5,514 nucleotides of DNA from Rubrivirga sp. (GTDB lineage: Bacteria > Bacteroidota > Rhodothermia > Rhodothermales > Rubricoccaceae): NCBI GenBank assembly GCA_012269805.1, contig JAAXJP010000455.1, forward strand, positions 1-5,514. Reading direction: 5' to 3'. A program made the position numbers and the translations under genes. Of the stretch, positions 1 to 5,514 are shown piece by piece (position 1 is the stretch's first letter; every line of letters begins with the position of its first letter). Under the pieces are notes generated by a model. That model was not told the origin of the DNA and made no database searches. It was given only the letters and a program-made list of their open reading frames with translations.

Positions 1-854
1 CCGTGACGATCGCCGGGACCGCGCGGTCCGGCGTGTTCCGCTCGGCCGACGGCGTGCTCGAGTGGGAGCCCGCCGGGCGGGGCCTGCCGCTGGGCGGGGG
101 GCGCCTCCGCGTCTTCGCCGCTTCGTCAGGGCGGAGCGGGCTCGTGATCGCCCACGCCCTCGGCGTCAGCCGGAGCACCGACGGCGGGCGGTCGTGGTCG
201 TCGGCCGGCGTCGGGCTCCCGCTCCGGGTCCCCGACGCCACGCTGGCGGCCGACGCGGGCGCGCTCTATGCCGCCGTCGGCGGCCGCCTCTACCGGGCCG
301 CACCAGGGGCCGGGCCGGTCCTCGTCTGGGCCGAGGTCTACGACGGCGTCGCGGCCGCCCGCCCGCTCGACCTGCTGGCCGGCGCGGGCGACGTGCTCTA
401 CGGGGCCGCCGACGGGCCGCCCGCCCTCATCGCCTCGTCCGACGGCGGGGCCTCGTGGGGCGCCGTCGGCGACGCGCTCCCCGCCGTCCCCGTCGGCCTC
501 GCGCTGACGCGGCGGTGGCTGCTGGCGCTCGGGGCCGAGGGCGGGCTTTGGCGCGCTCCCCGTGCGGACGTCGCCCGCGTGCTCGGCCCGCCGTCCGCTC
601 TGACCCTCACCGTCGACGCCGCCTTGGCCGCCGACGCGCTCGTTGCCCGGTTCACACTGGATGATCCCGCGGCGGTCCGCCTCGTGGTCCACGACGCGCT
701 CGATCGCGAGGTCGCGTGCCTCGCCGACCGCGCCTTCGAGGCTGGCCCGCACCTCGCTCGGCTCCCGGGCGGCGCCCTCGCCCCCGGTCTCTACCGCCTC
801 CGCCTCCAGGCCGGGACCCGGTCCCGCGCCGTCCCCTTCGCCCTGCTCGGCTAA
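1..854 (+). CDS. Asp-box (BNR-like) beta-propeller protein with T9SS-like C-terminal domain, 5' partial
   Basis: The gene is cut by the left window edge: the frame is open from the first bases, no signal peptide is present, and the GTG at 3 lies inside propeller sequence, so it is probably not the true start. What is seen is a row of propeller-blade fragments with Asp-box motifs (S-x-D-x-G-x-x-W): SADGVLEW (42-65, degenerate), STDGGRSW (174-197) and SSDGGASW (435-458), the last two followed by 'VGLP' or 'DALP' turns. From about 600 to 851 lies a roughly 84-residue beta-sandwich-like tail (VRLVVHDALDREVACL ... AGPHLARLPGG ... LAPGLYRL). This matches the layout of T9SS type A sorting domains but lacks an obvious PNP motif, has D where the usual 'LGR' has G, and ends in ALLG rather than basic residues. 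The product is likely exported and surface-attached or released, as Asp-box propellers (sialidase, sortilin and Ycf48-like folds) usually are. No catalytic residues can be assigned, so an enzyme activity should not be assumed. Confidence 0.82.
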   Translation, partial: VTIAGTARSGVFRSADGVLEWEPAGRGLPLGGGRLRVFAASSGRSGLVIAHALGVSRSTDGGRSWSSAGVGLPLRVPDATLAADAGALYAAVGGRLYRAAPGAGPVLVWAEVYDGVAAARPLDLLAGAGDVLYGAADGPPALIASSDGGASWGAVGDALPAVPVGLALTRRWLLALGAEGGLWRAPRADVARVLGPPSALTLTVDAALAADALVARFTLDDPAAVRLVVHDALDREVACLADRAFEAGPHLARLPGGALAPGLYRLRLQAGTRSRAVPFALLG

Positions 855-877
855 CGCCGGGCCCTCTTCCCTCTCCC

Positions 878-1426
878 ATGACCCACCATCGAGCCATCGT
901 CCCGGGGCTGTTCGTGATGCCCCTCCTGTTCGCCGCCGGGTGCCGCTCCGACGCGGCGCCCACCCCACCCGAGGTCCCGGCCGTCGCGGCCGCCAGCGAC
1001 CTCGAGGCCGGCCGCTACCTCGTCGAGATCGGCGGGTGCAACGAATGCCAATACGTCGGCTACATCGAAGCGGACGGGGCCCTCCCGGACTCGCTCTGGC
1101 TGACGGGCTCGCCCGTCGGCTTCCGCGGGCCGTGGGGCACGAGCTATGCCAAGAACCTCCGCCTGACGACCCACCAACTGACCGAGGAGCAGTGGGTCGC
1201 GCGGCTCCAGGCCGGTGGCCTTCCGCCGATGCCGTGGCCGTCCGTTCGTGCGCTCAGCGACGCCGACGCCCGGGCCATCTACCGGTTCGTCCGGTCCCTG
1301 GGGCCGGCCGGCGAGCTCGCGCCGCGCCCCGTCGGGCCCGACGCCGAGCCTGTGACGCCCTACCTCGACCTCGTCCCTCAGCACCTCGACCGGCTGGCTG
1401 CGCCCGCCGACTCGGCCGCCAGCTGA
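878..1426 (+). CDS. Cytochrome c-like lipoprotein with an altered haem-binding motif (CNECQ)
   Basis: The 182-residue product has a hydrophobic N-terminus and a lipobox-like FAAGC with the cysteine at residue 22, so it is probably a lipoprotein facing the periplasm or outer membrane. The ATG at 878 is chosen because it directly gives this signal; the frame is open further upstream but that part overlaps the previous gene and is Arg/Pro-rich. The mature part resembles small mono-haem cytochrome c proteins: GRYLVEIGGCNEC (45-57), LTGSPVGFRGPWG (75-87), PPMPW with Met118 as plausible distal ligand, and a final helix with ARAIYRFVRSLGP. In the family the haem motif is CxxCH. Here Cys54 and Cys57 remain but the next residue is Gln58 (codon CAA at 1049-1051), so the proximal histidine is missing. 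The protein may bind haem covalently with unusual ligation, or may have lost electron transfer. It lies 23 bases after the preceding gene without a visible promoter or ribosome binding site, so co-transcription is likely. The family assignment is solid; the redox function is uncertain. Confidence 0.82.
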   Translation: MTHHRAIVPGLFVMPLLFAAGCRSDAAPTPPEVPAVAAASDLEAGRYLVEIGGCNECQYVGYIEADGALPDSLWLTGSPVGFRGPWGTSYAKNLRLTTHQLTEEQWVARLQAGGLPPMPWPSVRALSDADARAIYRFVRSLGPAGELAPRPVGPDAEPVTPYLDLVPQHLDRLAAPADSAAS

Positions 1427-1435
1427 GGCTGCAAC

Positions 1436-1467
1436 GGGCAGGGCCGTGGAAATAGGCGGCCCCGCCC
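1436..1467 (+). terminator. GC-rich hairpin after the cytochrome-like gene
   Basis: The arms GGGCAGGGCCG (1436-1446) and CGGCCCCGCCC (1457-1467) pair over 11 positions with one A-C mismatch around the 10-base loop TGGAAATAGG. The hairpin begins 9 bases after the stop codon of the cytochrome-like gene and about 80 bases before the next start. It could end or attenuate transcription, but no T-run follows, so it is not a canonical intrinsic terminator. In such GC-rich DNA a chance stem is possible. Confidence 0.45.
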
Positions 1468-1546
1468 ATGTGGCCCAGACGGCCCCGCTCCCAGCTTGCC
1501 CTCCCTCGCGCCCATCGGCGCCCTCCCCACTTTGACGCCTCCTGTC

Positions 1547-3010
1547 ATGCAACCCCTTGCTTCGCCCGCTCTCGCGGCGCTCTTGTGGGTCGGCCTCCTG
1601 GCCACGCCCGCCCTCGCGGCCCCGTTCGCCGGTCCGCCCGCGCCCTCCGCCGAGACGCTCCCACGCGCGCACGCTAGCGGCAGTTGGTCCGCCGTCGGGG
1701 CCCCCGTCCCGCAGATCGTCAACGACATCGTGGTCGGCCCCGATGGGGCCCTCTACATCGCCGGCACGTTCTCCTCGATCGGCTCCGTCTCGACGGCCCC
1801 CAGCTACATGGTCGCCCGCTGGGACGGGACCGCGTGGACGGCCCTCGGCGGCGCCAACGACTGGATCTTCGCCCTCGGCATGGGCCCCGACGGCACGCTC
1901 TACGCGGCCGGCAGGTTCACCCAGATCGGCGGCGTCGCCGCCACGCGCGTGGCCCGGTTCGACGGGGCGGCCTGGGCCGCGATGGGCCCCGGCTTCAACA
2001 ACCCGCCCGAAGACCTCGTGGTCGACAGCGAGGGGACGGTCTACGTGACGGGCGGGATGAACCTCGTCGGCGGCGGCTCGCCGCGGGCCGTCTTCCAGTG
2101 GGACGGCGCGACGTGGACCGTCCCCGGTGGGGGGCAAGGCCTCAGCAACACGGGGTACTCGCTCGCCCTCGACGCCGCGGACAACCTCTACGTCGGCGGC
2201 TCCTTCCGGACCGTCAGCGGCGTGGCGGCGAACAACGTCGCGCGGTGGGACGGCGCGAGCTGGAGCGCGGTCGGCACCGGGACGCAGACCGTCGGCGCGG
2301 TGGTGTACGCGCTCGAGGTCGGCCCGGACGGCAACCTCTACGCTGGCGGCTTCTTTACCGAGATGGGCGGCGGCGCCGTCGAACACCTCGCCCGGTGGGA
2401 CGGCGCGGCGTGGGCCGGCGTCGCCGGCGGGGTGGCCGGTGCGTCCGGAGGTGGGACCGCCGTCCGCGACCTCGTGTTCGATGGGGGCGGCCAGCTCTAC
2501 GTCGCGGGCAGCTTCACGACGGCCGGCGGCGTGGCGGTGAACGGCGTGGCCCGCCTCGCCGGCGGCGCTTGGGAGTCGCTGGCCGGCGGCGTCGGCAACG
2601 GGACGGTCCGAGCGCTGGCCGTGGACGGGCCGCACCTCTACGCCGGCGGCGGGTACAGCAGCATCGGCGGCGTCGCCGGGCTCAACTACTTCGCTCGCTA
2701 TGAGGGCGGCGTGGCGACGCCGGTCGAGGTCACGCCTCCAGCCGTCGCCCTCGTCCTGGAGCCTGCCGCGCCCAACCCCTCGGCGACCACGACGACGCTC
2801 CGGTTCTCGTCAGACCGCGCACAGACCGTCCGGCTGGAGCTGTTCGACGTGTTGGGCCGCCGGGTGTCGACGCTCTACGAGGGGACGGTCGCGGCCGGCC
2901 AACGCGTGGTGGTCCCCGTGGCCGTCGGGTCGCTGCCGGCCGGAGCCTACCTCGCTCGGCTCAGCGGCGAGGCTGGCGCGGTGACGCGGCGGATCGACCG
3001 GGCGCGCTAA
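1547..3010 (+). CDS. Secreted seven-repeat beta-propeller protein with T9SS type A sorting domain
   Basis: The 487-residue product starts at the ATG at 1547, which gives a signal peptide (hydrophobic core LAALLWVGLLATPALA, likely cleavage after Ala24); a TTG 51 bases upstream would only add a proline-rich stretch. The n-region has no Lys or Arg, which is unusual. Residues about 57-388 hold seven repeats beginning near 57, 106, 152, 203, 252, 305 and 353, each of the type 'ALxVGPDGxLYxGGxFTxxGGVxxNxVARWDGxxWxAxGxG'. These resemble the repeats of secreted propellers related to Rax2-type and galactose-oxidase-like folds. The seventh lacks its final W-strand, while residues 45-51 (GSWSAVG) supply one before the first repeat, which suggests a seven-bladed propeller closed by the N-terminus. 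Residues about 404-487 form a T9SS type A sorting domain: APNPS, then VRLELFDVLGRRV (with LGR at 436-438), LPAGAYLARL, and a basic end. Export through Sec and then T9SS to the surface is expected. There are no catalytic residues to name; binding or structural roles are likely. Confidence 0.9.
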   Translation: MQPLASPALAALLWVGLLATPALAAPFAGPPAPSAETLPRAHASGSWSAVGAPVPQIVNDIVVGPDGALYIAGTFSSIGSVSTAPSYMVARWDGTAWTALGGANDWIFALGMGPDGTLYAAGRFTQIGGVAATRVARFDGAAWAAMGPGFNNPPEDLVVDSEGTVYVTGGMNLVGGGSPRAVFQWDGATWTVPGGGQGLSNTGYSLALDAADNLYVGGSFRTVSGVAANNVARWDGASWSAVGTGTQTVGAVVYALEVGPDGNLYAGGFFTEMGGGAVEHLARWDGAAWAGVAGGVAGASGGGTAVRDLVFDGGGQLYVAGSFTTAGGVAVNGVARLAGGAWESLAGGVGNGTVRALAVDGPHLYAGGGYSSIGGVAGLNYFARYEGGVATPVEVTPPAVALVLEPAAPNPSATTTTLRFSSDRAQTVRLELFDVLGRRVSTLYEGTVAAGQRVVVPVAVGSLPAGAYLARLSGEAGAVTRRIDRAR

Positions 3011-3019
3011 CCGGCCATC

Positions 3020-3055
3020 GGGGCCCCGCCTCGGCCGCGCGCCGAGCGGGGCCTC
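3020..3055 (+). terminator. Strong GC hairpin, probable terminator after the propeller gene
   Basis: The arms GGCCCCGCCTCGGC (3022-3035) and GCCGAGCGGGGCC (3041-3053) pair with a single bulged C around the 5-base loop CGCGC. The stem can extend outward by a G-T and a G-C pair. It starts 9 bases after the stop codon at 3008-3010. The following bases are C-rich (TCCCCC) with no T-run, so it would act as a non-canonical terminator or as 3' end protection. Its place between the propeller gene and the regulator pair fits a transcription-unit boundary. Confidence 0.6.
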
Positions 3056-3082
3056 CCCCGAGCCGCACACGGTTTCCCCATC

Positions 3083-3111
3083 TTGTGACGCCGAGGCTCA
3101 CGCTGTATGCT
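3083..3111 (+). promoter_or_regulatory. Possible promoter with internal inverted repeat before the regulator pair
   Basis: TTGTGA (3083-3088) and TATGCT (3106-3111) each match four of six positions of the sigma-70 consensus and are 17 bases apart, giving a leader of about 30 bases to the ATG at 3148. Between the boxes lies the dyad GTGA (3085-3088), nine bases, TCAC (3098-3101), whose inner GCC/GGC is also symmetric apart from one extra C. Such a dyad between the boxes could be an operator, for instance for autoregulation by the LuxR-type products. This is a pattern match only; Bacteroidota promoters often deviate from this consensus. Confidence 0.35.
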
Positions 3112-3147
3112 CTCGCGTCGTGCCTGCCCGCCCCCGGCACGTCCGCC

Positions 3148-4278
3148 ATGGCGCTTCCGCTCTCCACGGCCGACCTCGCTCGGCTCGAGTCCGCCTCGCG
3201 CGCGTTCCTCTCGCCGCTCGCCTACGAGACCGTCACCGACTGGCGGGCCGGCGTGATGGAAGCGGCCTGCGCGGCCGTCGGGGCCGCGTCGGCCACGTTC
3301 AACTTCCCGGGCCAGGACGCCTTCACGCGCCTCCACGGACTCGACGACCGCGTCGCCGACGCGGCCGGGGTCTTCCTCCGCAACGTGTGGAGCGGGACGG
3401 GGGGCTCGCCGGACCCCACCCTGGAGCCGTTCCACCGCTTCCTGATTCGGGAGCGCGTCGAGGTTTGGGACATGCCGATGGCCTTCCACGTGCTCGGCGT
3501 AGACCCCCACCGCGACATCAACCCGTGGCGGGGCGAGGTCCTCATCCCCAACGGGATGGACGACACGAACTCGCTGTTCGTCGCGACGCCCCGCGGGAGC
3601 GTCCACCTCTCGCTCCACGGCTTCCGGCGGCGGCCCGAGGCCGGCGCGCTGTTCCCGGTCCTCCGGCTCCTCGTCCCCTCGTTCAAGGCCGGTCTCGACG
3701 CACTCGACCGGCTCGGCGCGCACCGGGCCGCCCTCGACGCGGCCGGCGAGCCGCTCGCTGTGTTCGACGCCGACGCCGCCGAGACGCACCGGACGCCGGC
3801 CCTGGTGGCGCTCCTCGCCGCCGACCCCGAGGCCGGGACCGTCGGCGCTGGTCTGTCCGCGTTCGCGCGCCGGCTCCAGCCGCTCGTCTTCGCACGGCGG
3901 GCCGACGCGGCCGTCGCCGCCGTGCCCACCGCGACGGTCCAGACGGCGCGGGCGGAGTACGCCCTTCGCGCCGTGCTCCTCGGCGCCGGGGCCGCCGGCC
4001 TCGGGGACGCCTTCGTCGTGACCGTCGAGCCCCGCGGTCTGGCGGCGGCCTTCCCCTCCCCCGCCGCCGTCCGCGAGGCGTTCGGGCTGACGCGGCGCGA
4101 GGCCGAGGTCGCCCTCCTCGTGGCCGAGGGGCTGGCGAACGACGCCATCGCCGACCGGCTCTTCGTCTCGCCCCACACGGTCCGCCACCACGTCGAGGCC
4201 GCGATGGCCAAGCTCGAGCTCACCGGGCGCGGGCGCGAGGCCGTCGCCGCCCGGCTCCTCGGCGCCAAGGTCGCCTGA
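3148..4278 (+). CDS. LuxR/GerE-type transcription regulator with GAF/PAS-like sensor (first of tandem pair)
   Basis: The 376-residue protein is a DNA-binding regulator. The ATG at 3148 is preferred over the GTG at 3085 because from there MALPLSTADLARLESASRAF aligns with the N-terminus of the downstream paralog; the GTG also falls inside the possible promoter. Residues about 10-190 look like a GAF-like sensor, with RGEV...NGMDD near the middle, and end in a helix LVPSFKAGLDALDRL that links to a short PAS-like stretch (GEPLAVFDAD, 200-209). Residues 312-374 are the LuxR-type helix-turn-helix: FGLTRREAEV, then ANDAIADRLFVSPHTVRHHV (330-349) containing the recognition helix, then AMAKLEL. There is no receiver domain with phospho-aspartate and no recognisable acyl-homoserine-lactone-binding signature, so it probably responds to a small molecule or another direct cue. 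It is followed after one base by its paralog, so both should be made from one mRNA. Ligand and targets cannot be read from the sequence. Confidence 0.9.
   Translation: MALPLSTADLARLESASRAFLSPLAYETVTDWRAGVMEAACAAVGAASATFNFPGQDAFTRLHGLDDRVADAAGVFLRNVWSGTGGSPDPTLEPFHRFLIRERVEVWDMPMAFHVLGVDPHRDINPWRGEVLIPNGMDDTNSLFVATPRGSVHLSLHGFRRRPEAGALFPVLRLLVPSFKAGLDALDRLGAHRAALDAAGEPLAVFDADAAETHRTPALVALLAADPEAGTVGAGLSAFARRLQPLVFARRADAAVAAVPTATVQTARAEYALRAVLLGAGAAGLGDAFVVTVEPRGLAAAFPSPAAVREAFGLTRREAEVALLVAEGLANDAIADRLFVSPHTVRHHVEAAMAKLELTGRGREAVAARLLGAKVA
4210..4250 (+). repeat. 41-base perfect direct repeat, copy 1 (in first regulator)
   Basis: These 41 bases, encoding KLELTGRGREAVAA at the end of the DNA-binding domain, recur exactly at 5345-5385 in the second regulator, including every third codon position. 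The copies lie 1135 bases apart in the same orientation, in homologous codon phase. They are part of the gene duplication, not an independent element. Confidence 0.85.
4267..4270 (+). promoter_or_regulatory. Weak ribosome binding site (AAGG) before the second regulator
   Basis: AAGG lies nine bases before the ATG at 4280, inside the last codons of the upstream regulator gene. It is the only purine-rich core near any start in the window; the other starts have pyrimidine-rich leaders. With the stop TGA (4276-4278) and the ATG only one base apart, translation of the second gene may depend mainly on terminating ribosomes re-initiating. The motif is short and could be chance. Confidence 0.3.
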
Positions 4279-4279
4279 C

Positions 4280-5419
4280 ATGGCCGCCACGCTCACCCCC
4301 GCCGTCCTGGCCCGCCTCGAGTCCACGTCGCGGGCGCTCCTCTCTCCGCTCGCCTTCGACGACACCGACACGTGGCGGCGGGCGGTCAACGCCGAGTTCG
4401 GGGCCCTCCTCGGCGGCTCGCACACGCTGTTCCGCCTGCCGACCGGCGACGGCGGCCACTACACCGACGACGGCGAAGACCTCGTAGCCGGGCTCATGAC
4501 GTTCGCCCAGGACGTCACGCCGGACATGATCACGTACTGGGACGAGGCCCCCAACGTGTGGCACACCGACCGCCGCGAGCTCGGGATTGAAGCGTTCTCG
4601 TGGGACGTCGTGGCCGAGGTCGTCCGCCGCGGCGGGCTCGACGTGGGCCGGGCGCCGGTGTGGAACGAGGTGTTTTTCCGCCACGGCGTCCGCGACTACG
4701 CCGGGCTCATCACGACGCGCCCCGAGGGCGACGCCATCCTGTGGTCGCTCGGCCCCCGCCTCGGGACGACTGACGGCGGCCTCCAGGGGCCGATGCTCCG
4801 GATGCTGGCCCCGGCCTTCCGGGCCGGCCTCGACGCGCTCGACCGGCTGGCCGCGCACCGCGCCGCGCTCGACGCCGTCGGCGAGCCGCTGGCGGCGTAC
4901 GACGCCGACGGCCGCGAGGTCTTCCGGAGCGCCGCCCTCGGCGACCTCCTGGCCGCTGACCCCGAGGCGGCGACGGTCGAGGCCGCCCTCGGCGCCCTCG
5001 CGCGCCAGGCCCGGCGGGTCGGGTTCGGGCGACGCGGCGAGACCGCGGCCGGGGTGCCGGTCGCGGCCGAGGTGACGACAGCCCGAACGGCCTATCGCCT
5101 TCGCGTAGCGCTCCTCCCCGCGGGGGCCCTCCACCCGACCGAGGCCTTCCTCGTCTCCGTAGCCCCGGCGCGCGGTCTCCACGTGCTCCCCGCGCCCGAC
5201 GCGCTCCGCCAGTCCCTGGGGCTGACCCGACGCGAGGCGGAGGTCGCGCTCCTCGTCGCCCGCGGACTCTCGAACGCCGAGATCGCCGATCGCCTGTTCG
5301 TGAGCGTCCACACCGTCCGCCACCACGTCGAGGCCGTCATGGGGAAGCTCGAGCTCACCGGGCGCGGGCGCGAGGCCGTCGCCGCGGCGCTCCTCTCGTG
5401 CGAGCACGGGGGGATATAG
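4280..5419 (+). CDS. LuxR/GerE-type transcription regulator with GAF/PAS-like sensor (second of tandem pair)
   Basis: The 379-residue product is a clear paralog of the gene just upstream. Shared blocks are the N-terminal helix (LARLESTSRALLSPLAF), the linker helix (LAPAFRAGLDALDRLAAHRAALDA), the PAS-like segment GEPLAAYDADGREVF (201-215) and the LuxR helix-turn-helix at about 313-375 (LGLTRREAEV; SNAEIADRLFVSVHTVRHHV at 331-350; GKLELTGRGREA). The region between about residues 50 and 165 is quite different: it is rich in Asp, Trp and Tyr (HYTDDGED, MITYWDEAPNVWH), then PVWNEVFFRHGVRDYAG, a form seen in GAF-like sensor parts of LuxR-type regulators. DNA-site preference is therefore probably similar to that of its neighbour while the sensed signal differs. 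No receiver domain is present. The one-base spacing from the upstream stop points to translational coupling; the two proteins may also form heterodimers, which is inference. Confidence 0.9.
   Translation: MAATLTPAVLARLESTSRALLSPLAFDDTDTWRRAVNAEFGALLGGSHTLFRLPTGDGGHYTDDGEDLVAGLMTFAQDVTPDMITYWDEAPNVWHTDRRELGIEAFSWDVVAEVVRRGGLDVGRAPVWNEVFFRHGVRDYAGLITTRPEGDAILWSLGPRLGTTDGGLQGPMLRMLAPAFRAGLDALDRLAAHRAALDAVGEPLAAYDADGREVFRSAALGDLLAADPEAATVEAALGALARQARRVGFGRRGETAAGVPVAAEVTTARTAYRLRVALLPAGALHPTEAFLVSVAPARGLHVLPAPDALRQSLGLTRREAEVALLVARGLSNAEIADRLFVSVHTVRHHVEAVMGKLELTGRGREAVAAALLSCEHGGI
5345..5385 (+). repeat. 41-base perfect direct repeat, copy 2 (in second regulator)
   Basis: This is the exact second copy of the stretch at 4210-4250. 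The identity stops abruptly on both sides (GCC against GGG before it, CGG against GCG after it), although the surrounding protein remains similar. Recombination between the copies would delete 1135 bases and leave one intact hybrid regulator. Confidence 0.85.
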
Positions 5420-5505
5420 GCGCCGGCGCCCATGCGGCGAGGGCCGCCAGGACCCTAGCGTGGGGCCCCTCCGCCCCGCGCGGTCCACGCCCCGGCGCGC
5501 CCGCC

Positions 5506-5514
5506 ATGCCCCGT
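5506..5514 (+). CDS. Possible start of a further gene, cut by the window edge
   Basis: An ATG at 5506 followed by CCC CGT (Met-Pro-Arg) stands at the right edge. It is proposed only because the 17 bases before it, with the ATG, match the bases before the first regulator's start at 17 of 20 positions (5489-5508 against 3131-3150). The preceding 86 bases hold no other gene; they contain the 12-base palindrome GGCGCCGGCGCC (5419-5430) and no convincing terminator. The product cannot be identified from three codons. Confidence 0.3.

Noticed and set aside
1496..1546. TTG at 1496 as start of the secreted propeller
   Set aside because: It would bury the signal peptide behind a proline-rich extension; the ATG at 1547 starts directly at the signal peptide.
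851..2635. 594-codon open frame on the minus strand
   Set aside because: It lies opposite the cytochrome-like and propeller genes, is Arg/Gly/Asp-rich without a recognisable domain, and is typical of stop-poor shadow frames in very GC-rich DNA.
1706..2710. Propeller-encoding repeats considered as a DNA tandem repeat or CRISPR-like array
   Set aside because: The periodicity (about 46-53 codons) is at protein level, with unequal unit lengths and diverged bases, and no identical repeats with spacers.
3085..3147. GTG at 3085 as start of the first regulator
   Set aside because: The extra 21 residues have no counterpart in the paralog, and the codon lies within the possible promoter.
3148..4278. 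Quorum-sensing LuxR (acyl-homoserine-lactone receptor)
   Set aside because: Only the C-terminal helix-turn-helix supports the LuxR name; the N-terminal part shows no recognisable autoinducer-binding signature and no synthase gene is nearby.
5419..5430. 12-base palindrome GGCGCCGGCGCC after the second regulator as terminator or operator
   Set aside because: As a hairpin it leaves only a four-base stem and loop, and such GC palindromes are expected by chance at this base composition.
3007..5488. Two long minus-strand open frames (3007-4425 and 4220-5488) opposite the regulators
   Set aside because: Their similar low-complexity composition mirrors the duplicated plus-strand genes, whose proteins have clear LuxR domains; they are shadows.

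Overview
The window is very GC-rich, gene-dense and read entirely on the + strand. Four substantial genes fill it, separated by gaps of 1 to 137 bases. The organism is probably a marine-type member of the Bacteroidota/Rhodothermota (Rhodothermia, in the style of Rubrivirga, Rubricoccus or Rhodothermus). This is inferred from two secreted beta-propeller proteins ending in type IX secretion (T9SS, Por)-like C-terminal domains, from starts without clear Shine-Dalgarno sequences, and from the extreme GC content. No marker gene confirms the taxon.

Left half (1-3010): the 3' part of a gene for an Asp-box (BNR/sialidase-like) propeller protein with a T9SS-like tail is followed after 23 bases by a small lipoprotein of the cytochrome c type. 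Its haem motif reads CNECQ instead of CxxCH. A GC-rich hairpin lies just after it. Next comes a complete secreted protein made of seven WD-like 'LYxGGxFxxxGG...ARWDGxxW' repeats plus a T9SS sorting domain. These three products should all sit in or outside the cell envelope.

Right half (3011-5514): a strong hairpin ends the propeller gene. A possible promoter with an inverted repeat follows. Then come two tandem paralogous LuxR/GerE-type transcription regulators separated by a single base, so almost certainly one transcript. They share the N-terminal helix, a linker helix, a PAS-like strand segment and a nearly identical DNA-binding domain, but their sensor regions differ strongly. Another gene probably begins at 5506, at the window edge, behind a leader resembling that of the first regulator.

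I do not see a defence island, mobile element, CRISPR array, tRNA or rRNA. The points most worth following are the lost haem-ligand histidine and the diverged tandem regulator pair. Neither demonstrates a new system. The long minus-strand open frames are most likely GC-driven shadows of the plus-strand genes.
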